Under the pieces are notes generated by a model. That model was not told the DNA's origin. It made no database searches and saw only the letters and a program-made list of their open reading frames with translations. The translations under genes and the position numbers were made by a program. Shown here one piece after another: positions 1 to 8,662 of a DNA stretch of 40,936 nt; within the stretch, counting starts at the first letter, position 1; every line of letters begins with the position of its first letter. The DNA comes from Lysobacteraceae bacterium PS02065 (GTDB lineage: Bacteria > Pseudomonadota > Gammaproteobacteria > Xanthomonadales > Rhodanobacteraceae). The stretch lies in assembly GCA_029959555.1 (NCBI GenBank), contig JASCPI010000045.1, positions 1-40,936 of the forward strand. The letters are read 5' to 3'.

Positions 1-1253
1 AGCACGCGGCGCGCACGTGCCGCGCCGCGCGTGCCGGCCTGGCCACGCGAGAGGCCGCGCAACGCGAGCGCGGGATCGGCAGCGGCTGCACGCCATGCCG
101 GCACGAGCGCGAACGCGAGCATCGTCACGCCCGCGACGAGGCCGGTCACGGCGACGACGCGCAGGTCGAGCGACGGTGCCGTGTAGCCCGGCAGCAGACC
201 GGGATCGAGCTGCGCGAGCGCGGCCGTCGCGGGCCAGGCCAGCGCGAGGCCCGCGAACACGCCGAGCGCGGTCACGACCAGCGCCTCGGCGACGAGCTGG
301 CGTGCGAGGCGGCGCTGGCCCGCGCCGAGCGCACGGCGCAGCGCGAGTTCGGCGTGGCGGTCCTGCGCACGCGCGAGCATGAGGTTGGCGAGGTTCGCGC
401 ATGCGATCAGCAGTACGAGCGCGGACGCCGCTAGCAGCATCTGCAGCGGCGTGCGCAGTTTCGCACCGATCGCGTCCTGCAGCGGCTCGACCGCGGCCGA
501 CAGGCCCGCATCGGTATCGGGGAACGTCGCCGCCTGCCAGTCGGTCACGCCGCGCAGCACGTCGCCCGCCTGCGCGGTCGTGACGCCGTCACGCAACCGT
601 GCGACCACGCGCAGGAAGCTCATGTCACGGCGGCTCTGCGCATGACCCGGTGCATAGGTCGGCATCCAGGCCTGCGCATCCGCCGGGAAACGGAACGCCG
701 CCTGCGCCACGCCGACGACACGGTACGCATCGCCGTTGAGCACGACGTCGCGACCGACGATGTCGGCGGCGGCACCGAAGCGCGTGCGCCACAGCGCATC
801 GCCGAGCACGACGACGCGCACGTTGTGGCGCTCCTCGTCGTCGCCCCAGGCGCGGCCGAGCGCGAGCGGCCGTGCGAACACGTCCCAGAAGCCCGGCGTG
901 ACCTTGTACGAGGCGAGCCGCAAGGCCTCGCCGTCACCGGCGAGGTTCATCGTCTCGGGCGCATACGCGCCGAACGCATCGAACGCGGCCGTGCTGCGTT
1001 CACGCCATTCCTCGAACTGCGGCACCGGGCTGTCGCTGCCGCGGTACGGCGGCTGTTCGCGCGTGACGCTCACGAGGCGGTCGCCGTGCGCGAACGGCAG
1101 CGGCTTGAGCAGTACCGCGTCGTAGACCGTGAAGATCGCCGCGAGCGCGCCGATACCGAGCGCGAGCGTCAGCACGGCCGTCACAAGGAACGTCGGCTGC
1201 GCGCGCAGGCCGCGCCAGGCCAGGCGCAGGTCGTCGGCGAATGCGGCGATCAT
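1..1253 (-). CDS. ABC transporter permease, duplicated MacB/FtsX type, partial (permease 1)
   Basis: This is the N-terminal ~417 residues of a permease whose 3' end lies beyond the left window edge. The frame is open from the ATG at 1253 to base 1. It begins with a short amphipathic stretch and TM1 (about residues 20-42, ending near LLKPLPF). A MacB-like periplasmic domain follows (about 45-250). Then come three TM helices of an FtsX domain; their first cytoplasmic loop contains ANLANLMLARAQ followed by ALRRALGAGQRRL, a hallmark shared with the four upstream paralogues. The start is supported by GGAG seven bases before the ATG. It is the last visible gene of a minus-strand run and begins 42 nt after the stop of permease 2. 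Full paralogues are ~800 residues, so about half is missing here. The substrate cannot be read from sequence; antimicrobial peptide, lipid or lipoprotein export are the usual MacB-type possibilities. Confidence 0.88.
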   Translation of the reverse strand, partial: MIAAFADDLRLAWRGLRAQPTFLVTAVLTLALGIGALAAIFTVYDAVLLKPLPFAHGDRLVSVTREQPPYRGSDSPVPQFEEWRERSTAAFDAFGAYAPETMNLAGDGEALRLASYKVTPGFWDVFARPLALGRAWGDDEERHNVRVVVLGDALWRTRFGAAADIVGRDVVLNGDAYRVVGVAQAAFRFPADAQAWMPTYAPGHAQSRRDMSFLRVVARLRDGVTTAQAGDVLRGVTDWQAATFPDTDAGLSAAVEPLQDAIGAKLRTPLQMLLAASALVLLIACANLANLMLARAQDRHAELALRRALGAGQRRLARQLVAEALVVTALGVFAGLALAWPATAALAQLDPGLLPGYTAPSLDLRVVAVTGLVAGVTMLAFALVPAWRAAAADPALALRGLSRGQAGTRGAARARRV

Positions 1254-1295
1254 GGCACGTCTCCGCGCGGCATCGAGGGTGTGCTCGAGAGGGCA

Positions 1296-3713
1296 TCAGT
1301 CGTCACGCAAGGCCTCCATTGGCGCGACGCGCGCCGCACGCACGGCCGGCAGCACGGTCGCGAGCAGGCCGGCGAGACCGAGCACGGCGAGCGTCGCGAT
1401 CCAGGCGAGCGGATCGGCGGCGCCGACGCCGTGCAGGAAGCGCTCGAGCAGGCGTCCCGCGGCGAGCGCGAGGGCGAGACCGGCAGCGAGGCCGATCGCG
1501 ACATCGACAAGGCCGCGCGCGACGACGCCGCGCATGAGCCGCGGCGCCGAGGCTCCGAGCGCGGCACGCACGCCGAACTCGCGGCGACGCGAGGCCACGG
1601 CGACCGCGGTGACCGAGTACAGACCGACCGAGGCGAGCACGATCGCGAGCACCGCGAACACGCCGACCAGCGCGGCGTTCATGCGCTGCACCGAGGTCGC
1701 CGCCGCGACATCGCGCTCGAGCAGGCGCAGGCCCGCGATGCCGAGGCCCGGATCGACATCGCGCAGCGCCGCGCGAACGCGTAACGCGTAGGCGGCGGCA
1801 TCGCCCTCGACGCGCACGGCCACGTTGACCGGCACGAACTGGCGCAGCAGCGCGAGCATCGGATCGGGCATCTGCGCGATCGGCGCGAACACGGTCGGCG
1901 GGGAGGCTTGCTGCGGACCGAAGTCGCGCACGTCGGCGGCGACACCGACCACGCGCATCGCCGGCATGCCGTCGCCGAAATCGACGGTCAGCGTCTGGTC
2001 GAGGGCCTGGCCGCCGAGGTAGGCCTTCGCGAAGGCGTCGTTGACGACCACGACCGGTTCGCTGCCGGCCACGTCACCATCGCCGATGTCGCGCCCGGCG
2101 AGCAGCGGGATGCCGAACGCGGCGAGCGTGCCGGGACCGACCGCGCGGTACTGCGGCGCCTCGTCGATCGGCAGGCCGTCGGAGCGCCTGATCGACATGT
2201 TGAGCTGCGAGCCGATCGGCAGGTTGGTGGTCAGCGCGATGTCGCGCACGCCGGGTTCGGCGCGCAGCCGCTCGGTGATGCGCTCGCCGAGGCGGTGCAC
2301 GGCCGCGGTGTCGGGATAGGTCGCCGCGGCCGGATTGAGGCGCAGCACGAGCACGCCGCGCGCATCGAAACCGAGCTCGACCTGCGAGAGCTTCCACAGC
2401 GAGTGCGCGAGCATGGCCGACGAGGCCAGCAGCAGCGTCGCGAGCGCCGCCTGCGTGGCCACGAGCACGCGCCCGAAACGCTGCGTGCCGCGGCTCGCCC
2501 CCGTGCGTCCGCCCGCGACGAGGTCACGCGGCGTGCTGCCGCCGCGCCAGACGCCGAGCAGCGCCGCGAATACACCGACCAGGACGGCAGCGACCAGGGC
2601 GACGGCGAACGCACGCAGGCCGATCAGCGAGGCATCGGCGGCGATCCATCCATCCGGCAACCAGGCGCGGCCCAGACTCAGCATTGCCCACGCGAGCACG
2701 AGGCCGCCGACCGCACCCGCGACACCGACGAGCACGCCTTCACCGAGCGCCGGCAGCGCGAGCCGCATGGCCGAGGCGCCGAGCGCGGAACGCACCGCGC
2801 CATGATGGCTGCGCGCGAGGGCGCGCAGCAGCATGAGGTTGGACAGGTTGACCGCGACGAGCAGCAGCACGCAGGCCGCGCAGCCGAGGAACAGCAGCAG
2901 AACCGGACGCGCGGCGGCGCCGAGTTCGCCCGCGATCGGCCTCGCGAAGAAGCGCGGGCGCCAGTCGCCTTGCTCGCGACCGAGTTCGACCGAAAGCGCC
3001 TGCAGGCGCGTGTCGTAGGCGGCCTGCACCGCGTCGATCGCAGCACCGGGCGCGAGGCGCGCGAAGACCAGCAGGTTGGTCGCGCCGTCGGTGCTCGCCG
3101 ACGCGAGCGCGAGCGGCAGCAGCACGTCGGGCGAGCCGTCGAGCCGGAACGTCGGCGGCAGCACGCCGACGACCGGCGTGGCGACACCGTCGACGAGCAC
3201 GTCGCGACCGATCACGCCGGTGTCGCCCTGGAAATGGCGCTGCCAGAACGCGTGGCCGAGCAGCGCCGCACGCGGGCCGCCGGGGCGATCCTCTTCGGCC
3301 GTGAAGTTGCGACCGAGCACGGGGGCGACGCCGAGAGTCGGCAGCAGGCCCGCATCGACCGGCCATGCGGTGACGAGATCGGGATCGCCGCCGCCGGCGA
3401 CGTTGACGTCCTTCGGCACGAAGCGCGAACCGAGACGCTCGACGCCGGCGATGCCGTCGAGCCGCTGGTACTGGCGCGGCGCGATCGTCGACCAGGCATG
3501 GCGGTCGCTCTTGCCGAGCACGACGAGGCGCTCGGCCTGCGGATACGGCGGCGGTGCGAGCAACACGGCGTCGACGAGCGCGAACACCGCGACCAATGCA
3601 CCGATCCCGAGCGCGAGCGTGGAGCCCGCGAGCGCGACGAAGCCCGGCCGGCGCAGCGCGTTGCGCGCGCCGATGCGCAGCTCGTCGAGCACGAGCGTGA
3701 GGAAGGTCGTCAT
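1296..3713 (-). CDS. ABC transporter permease, duplicated MacB/FtsX type (permease 2)
   Basis: An 805-residue integral membrane protein. The order is TM1 (about residues 25-50), MacB-like periplasmic domain, FtsX block with three TMs (loop VNLSNLMLLRALARS then AVRSALGASAMRL), then a second copy of the unit. The second copy has a TM near VLVATQAALATLLLASSAML, a periplasmic domain, and a C-terminal FtsX block (YSVTAVAVASRRREF then GVRAALGASAPRL). This internal duplication is the ADOP-type architecture, so one chain may equal a MacB dimer. The reading frame is open for 121 codons further upstream, but the ATG at 3713 has GGAGG six bases before it and starts the conserved helix, so I place the start there. 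The gene lies 37 nt downstream of permease 3. No ATPase domain is present, so it must borrow one, most simply the MacB-type ATPase of this cluster. Confidence 0.9.
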   Translation of the reverse strand: MTTFLTLVLDELRIGARNALRRPGFVALAGSTLALGIGALVAVFALVDAVLLAPPPYPQAERLVVLGKSDRHAWSTIAPRQYQRLDGIAGVERLGSRFVPKDVNVAGGGDPDLVTAWPVDAGLLPTLGVAPVLGRNFTAEEDRPGGPRAALLGHAFWQRHFQGDTGVIGRDVLVDGVATPVVGVLPPTFRLDGSPDVLLPLALASASTDGATNLLVFARLAPGAAIDAVQAAYDTRLQALSVELGREQGDWRPRFFARPIAGELGAAARPVLLLFLGCAACVLLLVAVNLSNLMLLRALARSHHGAVRSALGASAMRLALPALGEGVLVGVAGAVGGLVLAWAMLSLGRAWLPDGWIAADASLIGLRAFAVALVAAVLVGVFAALLGVWRGGSTPRDLVAGGRTGASRGTQRFGRVLVATQAALATLLLASSAMLAHSLWKLSQVELGFDARGVLVLRLNPAAATYPDTAAVHRLGERITERLRAEPGVRDIALTTNLPIGSQLNMSIRRSDGLPIDEAPQYRAVGPGTLAAFGIPLLAGRDIGDGDVAGSEPVVVVNDAFAKAYLGGQALDQTLTVDFGDGMPAMRVVGVAADVRDFGPQQASPPTVFAPIAQMPDPMLALLRQFVPVNVAVRVEGDAAAYALRVRAALRDVDPGLGIAGLRLLERDVAAATSVQRMNAALVGVFAVLAIVLASVGLYSVTAVAVASRRREFGVRAALGASAPRLMRGVVARGLVDVAIGLAAGLALALAAGRLLERFLHGVGAADPLAWIATLAVLGLAGLLATVLPAVRAARVAPMEALRDD

Positions 3714-3750
3714 GGCGCGCCTCCGATGCCAGGGCTCTTGGATGCGGGGT

Positions 3751-6156
3751 TCACGCGAGCGCCTCGCGCGGCATGACGCGGCTGGCGCGACGCGCCGGCA
3801 GCAGACTCGCGAGCAGCAGCGTGCCGGCGAGCACGACGGCGACCGTCGCGAGCGTGGCGAGATCGGTCGCGGGCACGCCGTAGAGCAGACCCGCGAACAG
3901 GCGCGTGGTCGCGAGCGATGCGGCGAGACCGGCGACGATGCCGACCACCGCGATGCGCATGCCGTCGCGCAGGACGAGGTCGAGCACGCCGCGCGACGAG
4001 GCGCCGAGCGCCTGACGCAGTGCGAACTCGTGGCGGCGCTGGCCGACCGCGAACGCCATGAGGCTGTACAGGCCACCGGTCGCGAGCACGAACGCGACGG
4101 CCGCGAACACGCCGAGCAGGATCAGGTTGAAGCGGCGCTGCGCGACCGCACGCTCGCGCACCTCGGCGAGCGGGTAGACGCGACTCGGCACGTCGACGGC
4201 CTCGCGCTCGAGCAGCGTGCGCACGGCCGGCAGCGTCGTCGCGAGCGGCAGCGTCGTGCGCGCGACCACGCTGAACTCGCCGGCGATGCGCGGGCGCTGC
4301 GCGATCGACACGTAGACGGCGCCCATCGGCGTGCGCTCGAGGCGGCGTTCGTGCACGTCGCCGACCACGCCGATGATCGTGACCGGACGCAGGTCGCCGT
4401 CCATGTTGCCGACCTGGATGCGCTGGCCGATCGGATCACGGCCTGGCCAGGTCTTCTGCGCGACCGTCGCGCTGATCACGGCGACGTGCTGGCTGTCCTC
4501 GCGGTCACGCGCGTCGAAGGCACGGCCCGACAGCAACGGAATGCCGGCGGCGTCGAAGTAGCCCGCGCTCGCGGCGCGGAACTCGGCGTAACCGAGCTGC
4601 GTCGGCGGCGGCGTGTCGAACGAGGTGACGGTGTCGTCCCAGAATGCGCCGTTGGCGCCGCCGGTCAGCGGCAGGCGATTGGAGCCACCGACCGCGGTAA
4701 TGCCGGGCTGCGCGGCGAGCGCGTCCATGATCGCGGTGTAACGGCGTGCGGCCTGCTGCGCGGCGGCGGGCTCGGCCATGCCGGGCTGTGACAGCTCGAT
4801 CGCGATCGCGCCTTCGGCACGGAAACCCGGATCGACCGCGAGCAGGCCGAGGAAGCTGCGGCCGAGCAGGCCCGCACCGACCAGCAGCACGGTCGTGAGC
4901 GCGGTCTGCGCGACGAGCAGTACCTTGCGCGAGCGCAGCGTCGCACGGCTCGAGGACTGCCCTCGCCCGCTTTCGCGCAGCGTCTCCATCGGCGCACGTG
5001 CACGTGCGCCGAGCACGCCGGCGATCGACAGGATCACGGCGATGACGACGGCACCGACGAAAGCGGATGCGGTCGACGTCACGGACACGTGGATCTCCTG
5101 CGCACGCGGCAAGGTCTCGCCGGCCAGATGCACGAGCAGGCGCAGCGCACCCCACGCCACCGCGAGCCCGGCCAGCGTCGCGGCGAGGCTGACCGCGAGG
5201 CTCTCGAGGAACACCTGGCGCGCGAGGCGTGCGCGGCTCGCGCCGAGCGCGGTGCGCACCGCGAACTCCTTCGAACGCGCGGCCGCGAGGGTCAGCAGCA
5301 GGTTGAGTGCGTTGCTGATCGCGATCGCGAGCAGGAACACGGTGCCGGCGGCGAGCATGAGCAGTGCGCTGCGCACGGGCGCGGCGATCGCGTCGGCGAG
5401 CGGCGTCACCTCGAAGCCGTGGGCATCGACGTCGCCGGCGTGTTCGCGCTGCAGGCGCGTCGCGAGCGCCGCCACGGCGAGCCGTGCGGTTCCGAGTGCG
5501 GCGCCGTCATCGAGCAGCGCGACGGCATCCCAGTTGTGCGCGGTGCGCGATTCGCCACCGGTCCACGCGGCCGGTGCGGGCGTCCATACGGCGGTGTCGC
5601 CGGGATAGGCGAAACCCGCCGGCATGACCGCGACGATCGTGACCGGCGTGCCGTCGATGTCGAGGCGCTGGCCGAGCACGTCCTCGCGACCGTTGAGCTG
5701 CGAGCGCCACATCGCGTGCGAGATCACCGCGACGGCGCCACGCTCGTCGCGATCGAACGTGCGGCCGAGCGACGGAGCGAGGCCGAACACGCCGAAGAAG
5801 TCGTCGCCGACCCAAGCCACATGGGTACTGCGCAGCTGGCCACCGAAGCCGACCGGCGAAGGACCTTCCGAGATGAAGGCGGTCTTCGCTACGCCCTGGG
5901 TACCCGCGGCGAGATCACGGTAGTTCGGCATCGCGAGCGCCATCGGGCGGCCGTCGTCGGAGAGCTCGCGCAGCTGCACGACGCGGTCGGCATTCGGGAA
6001 CGGCAGGCCGCGCAGCAGCACCGCCTCGACCACGCACAGGATCGCCAGTGCCGCGGCGAGGCCGCAGGCCAGCGTCAGCATCGCGAACGCGTGCGTGCCG
6101 GGATGGGCGCGCAAGGCGCGCAGGGCGTGGCGGAGATCGTCGTGCAGCGTGTTCAT
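3751..6156 (-). CDS. ABC transporter permease, duplicated MacB/FtsX type (permease 3)
   Basis: An 801-residue permease with the same two-unit layout as its neighbours. TM1 ends in CVVEAVLLRGLPF. The first FtsX loop reads SNALNLLLTLAAARS with FAVRTALGASRARL. The C-terminal block reads YSLMAFAVGQRRHEF with ALRQALGASSRGV. TM1 is less canonical than in the paralogues: it has TLACGLAAALA where the others have TLALGIGA. The second half carries a conserved VIGVVGDVHERRL-type periplasmic segment. The open frame extends far upstream, through the antisense shadow of permease 4, but the ATG at 6156 begins the homologous N-terminus (MNTLHDDLRHALRAL), so I use it. The Shine-Dalgarno is weak (GGAA). It sits 56 nt after permease 4, the largest spacer between permeases. 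Confidence 0.9.
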   Translation of the reverse strand: MNTLHDDLRHALRALRAHPGTHAFAMLTLACGLAAALAILCVVEAVLLRGLPFPNADRVVQLRELSDDGRPMALAMPNYRDLAAGTQGVAKTAFISEGPSPVGFGGQLRSTHVAWVGDDFFGVFGLAPSLGRTFDRDERGAVAVISHAMWRSQLNGREDVLGQRLDIDGTPVTIVAVMPAGFAYPGDTAVWTPAPAAWTGGESRTAHNWDAVALLDDGAALGTARLAVAALATRLQREHAGDVDAHGFEVTPLADAIAAPVRSALLMLAAGTVFLLAIAISNALNLLLTLAAARSKEFAVRTALGASRARLARQVFLESLAVSLAATLAGLAVAWGALRLLVHLAGETLPRAQEIHVSVTSTASAFVGAVVIAVILSIAGVLGARARAPMETLRESGRGQSSSRATLRSRKVLLVAQTALTTVLLVGAGLLGRSFLGLLAVDPGFRAEGAIAIELSQPGMAEPAAAQQAARRYTAIMDALAAQPGITAVGGSNRLPLTGGANGAFWDDTVTSFDTPPPTQLGYAEFRAASAGYFDAAGIPLLSGRAFDARDREDSQHVAVISATVAQKTWPGRDPIGQRIQVGNMDGDLRPVTIIGVVGDVHERRLERTPMGAVYVSIAQRPRIAGEFSVVARTTLPLATTLPAVRTLLEREAVDVPSRVYPLAEVRERAVAQRRFNLILLGVFAAVAFVLATGGLYSLMAFAVGQRRHEFALRQALGASSRGVLDLVLRDGMRIAVVGIVAGLAASLATTRLFAGLLYGVPATDLATLATVAVVLAGTLLLASLLPARRASRVMPREALA

Positions 6157-6212
6157 CGGTGTGCGTGTGTTCCGGTGGTGAAGCGGTGAAGAAGACCTGG
6201 GGGAATGGCGCG

Positions 6213-8648
6213 TCAGCCGTCGCGCAGCGCCTCCATCGGCGGCACGCGCGCGGCGCGCAGCGTCGGCACGATGCAGGCGGCGAACGCGACCACCGCGAGC
6301 ACGGCGATCGTCGTCGCGAGCACGAACGGATCGGCGGCGCCGATGCCGTAGAGCTGCGAGGCCAGCAGCCGGCCCAGCGCGAGCGCGCCGAGCGCACCGG
6401 CGACAAGGCCCGGCACGATCAGGCGCAGGCCCGAGCCGAGCACGAGGCGGTGGATGTCGAGCACGTTCGCGCCGACGGCCTTGCGCAGGCCGATCTCGCG
6501 GCGGCGCTGCGCGACCGAGCCGGCGATGACGCCGTACACGCCGATCGCGGCGAGCACGAGCGCGACGAGCGCGAAGCCGCCCATGAGGCGCAGGTTGAAC
6601 GCGCGCATCGCGACGCCGCCCGCGGCGAGCTCGTCCATGCTGCGCACGCGGAACACCGGCATCGCGGCATCGAGCTCGCGCAGCGCGGCACGCACAGGCT
6701 CGGCCATCGCCATCGGCTCGCCGCCGACCTTGATCGCGAGTTCGAACTGCGGGAACAGCGAATGCGCGTGGTGCATGTAGACCTCGGCATCGGGCTCGCG
6801 TTCGACGCCCATGCGCGCATCGGCGACGACGCCGACGATGGTCTTCGGCCCGCCGAGGAACACGACCTCGCGGCCGAGCGGATCGACGCCGGGCAGCAGG
6901 CGGCGCGCGAACGTCTCGTTGACGACGACCTGGGTCGGGAACGCGCCGGGACGTGCGTCCGCATCGACGAGGTTGCGGCCCGACACGAGACGCATGCCGA
7001 GCGTGTCCATGAAACCCGGATTGACGAAGCGCCAGTTCGCACCGGTGCGGCTCGCGCCGCCGTCGGGCGCGGCCTGGCCGACGACCTCGATCGTCGAGCT
7101 CGCGTTGTCGGCGCCCGACAGCGGCAGCGCGTCGCTGACGCCGACGACCTCGACGCCCGGCAGCGCGCGCAGGCGCGTCAGCACGGCCTCGATGCGCGAC
7201 TGGAAGATCGCCGTGTTGCGATGGTAGGCGGCCTCGAAATCCTCGCCCGGCGTGGTCGGTGGCGTCGGCACGATGATCGACGCGGTGAGCACGTGCGTGG
7301 TGTCGACGCCGGTGTCGACGCGGCCGATCTGGCGCAGGCTCTCGATGAGCAGGCCCGCGCCGGCGAGCAGCACGAGCGCGACGGTGAGCTCGGCCGCGAC
7401 GAGCACGTGGCGCGCACGTCCGCCGTTGCGGCCGCCGACGCTGCCGCGCGCTTCGTCCTGCATCGCCCGCGCGGGATCGGCGCGCGACGCACGCAGCGCC
7501 GGCCACAGGCCGAACGCGAGCATGGTCACGATCGCGACCGCGACGCACGCCGCGACGACGCCGGCATCGACGCCGACGACGCTGTGCCCGGGCAGCACGC
7601 CCGGCGCCGCGGAGAGCAGCATCGGCACCGCGAACGCGGCCGCGACGAGGCCGACCGCGCTGCCGAGCAGCGCGATCAGCACGACCTCGGCGAGCACGAG
7701 GCGCACGAGTCGGCGCTTCGACGCACCGAGCGCGGCGCGCACGGCGAGCTCGCGCTGGCGCTCGACGCCGCGCGCGAGCAGCAGGCTGGCGAGATTCGCG
7801 CAGGCGATCAGCAGCACCAGCGACGAGGCACCGAGCAGGATCAGCAGCGGCTCGCGCACGTCGCTGACGAGGCGGTCGGGCAGCGTGACGAGACGCGCGC
7901 CGAGCGGGTTCGCGGTGTCGCCGCGTTCGCGCGAGAGGCGCTCGTTGACCTGGGCGAGCGCGGTGTCGGCCTGGGCGACGCTCGCGCCTTCGCGCAACCG
8001 GGCGACCACCGACAGGTAGCTCGTGTCGTCCGTGGACGCACCGGGACGCAGCGCGGTCGGCACGAACACGTCGACCGTGTCGGGATAGCGGAAGCTCGCC
8101 GGCGTGATGCCGACGACGCGGTAGGCGGTGCCGTTGAGCACGAGGTCGCTGCCGACCGCGTTGGCGCGACCGCCGAGCTGGCGCTGCCAGAACGCGTGGC
8201 CGACGACGACGACGCGCTCGTTGCGCGCCTCTTCCTCTTCGCCGAAGTAGCGGCCTTCGGCCGCCGGCAGGCCCATCGTCGTCCAGAACCCGGGCGTCAC
8301 GGCGTAGGCGGTCAGGCGCTCCGCGCTCGCGCCGGGCGCCTGGAAATGCAGCGTCGCGCCCGCGAACGCGCCGAACGTCGCGAACACCTCGCGCGAACCG
8401 TCACGCCACTCGCCGAACAGGTTCGCCGACACCGGTCCGCCGAACGGCTCGGCGACGCGATCCACGCGCACGATGCGCTCGGCCTGCGGATACGGCAGCG
8501 GCTTGAGCAGCGTGCCGTCGACGACGCTGTATACCGCGCCGATCGCCCCGATGCCGATCGCGAGCGTGAGCACGGCGACGGCGAGGAAGGTCGGCTTGGC
8601 GAGCAGGTTGCGCCAGGCGTGGCGGAGGTCGGCGGTGATCGCGGGCAT
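6213..8648 (-). CDS. ABC transporter permease, duplicated MacB/FtsX type (permease 4)
   Basis: An 811-residue permease and the most canonical of the set. TM1 covers about residues 18-42 (AVLTLAIGIGAIGAVYSVVD). It is followed by a MacB-type periplasmic domain and an FtsX block whose loop reads ANLASLLLARGVERQ then AVRAALGASKRRL. A central linker (RGSVGGRNGGRARHVL) leads to the second unit, which ends in YGVIAGSVAQRRREIGLRKA. GGAG lies seven bases upstream of the ATG. The gene starts only 14 nt after the stop of permease 5, indicating cotranscription. It has no nucleotide-binding domain. The close spacing and shared family support a common ATPase; whether the permeases form hetero-oligomers or separate transporters is unknown. 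Confidence 0.92.
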   Translation of the reverse strand: MPAITADLRHAWRNLLAKPTFLAVAVLTLAIGIGAIGAVYSVVDGTLLKPLPYPQAERIVRVDRVAEPFGGPVSANLFGEWRDGSREVFATFGAFAGATLHFQAPGASAERLTAYAVTPGFWTTMGLPAAEGRYFGEEEEARNERVVVVGHAFWQRQLGGRANAVGSDLVLNGTAYRVVGITPASFRYPDTVDVFVPTALRPGASTDDTSYLSVVARLREGASVAQADTALAQVNERLSRERGDTANPLGARLVTLPDRLVSDVREPLLILLGASSLVLLIACANLASLLLARGVERQRELAVRAALGASKRRLVRLVLAEVVLIALLGSAVGLVAAAFAVPMLLSAAPGVLPGHSVVGVDAGVVAACVAVAIVTMLAFGLWPALRASRADPARAMQDEARGSVGGRNGGRARHVLVAAELTVALVLLAGAGLLIESLRQIGRVDTGVDTTHVLTASIIVPTPPTTPGEDFEAAYHRNTAIFQSRIEAVLTRLRALPGVEVVGVSDALPLSGADNASSTIEVVGQAAPDGGASRTGANWRFVNPGFMDTLGMRLVSGRNLVDADARPGAFPTQVVVNETFARRLLPGVDPLGREVVFLGGPKTIVGVVADARMGVEREPDAEVYMHHAHSLFPQFELAIKVGGEPMAMAEPVRAALRELDAAMPVFRVRSMDELAAGGVAMRAFNLRLMGGFALVALVLAAIGVYGVIAGSVAQRRREIGLRKAVGANVLDIHRLVLGSGLRLIVPGLVAGALGALALGRLLASQLYGIGAADPFVLATTIAVLAVVAFAACIVPTLRAARVPPMEALRDG

Positions 8649-8662
8649 GGGCAGGCTCCGTT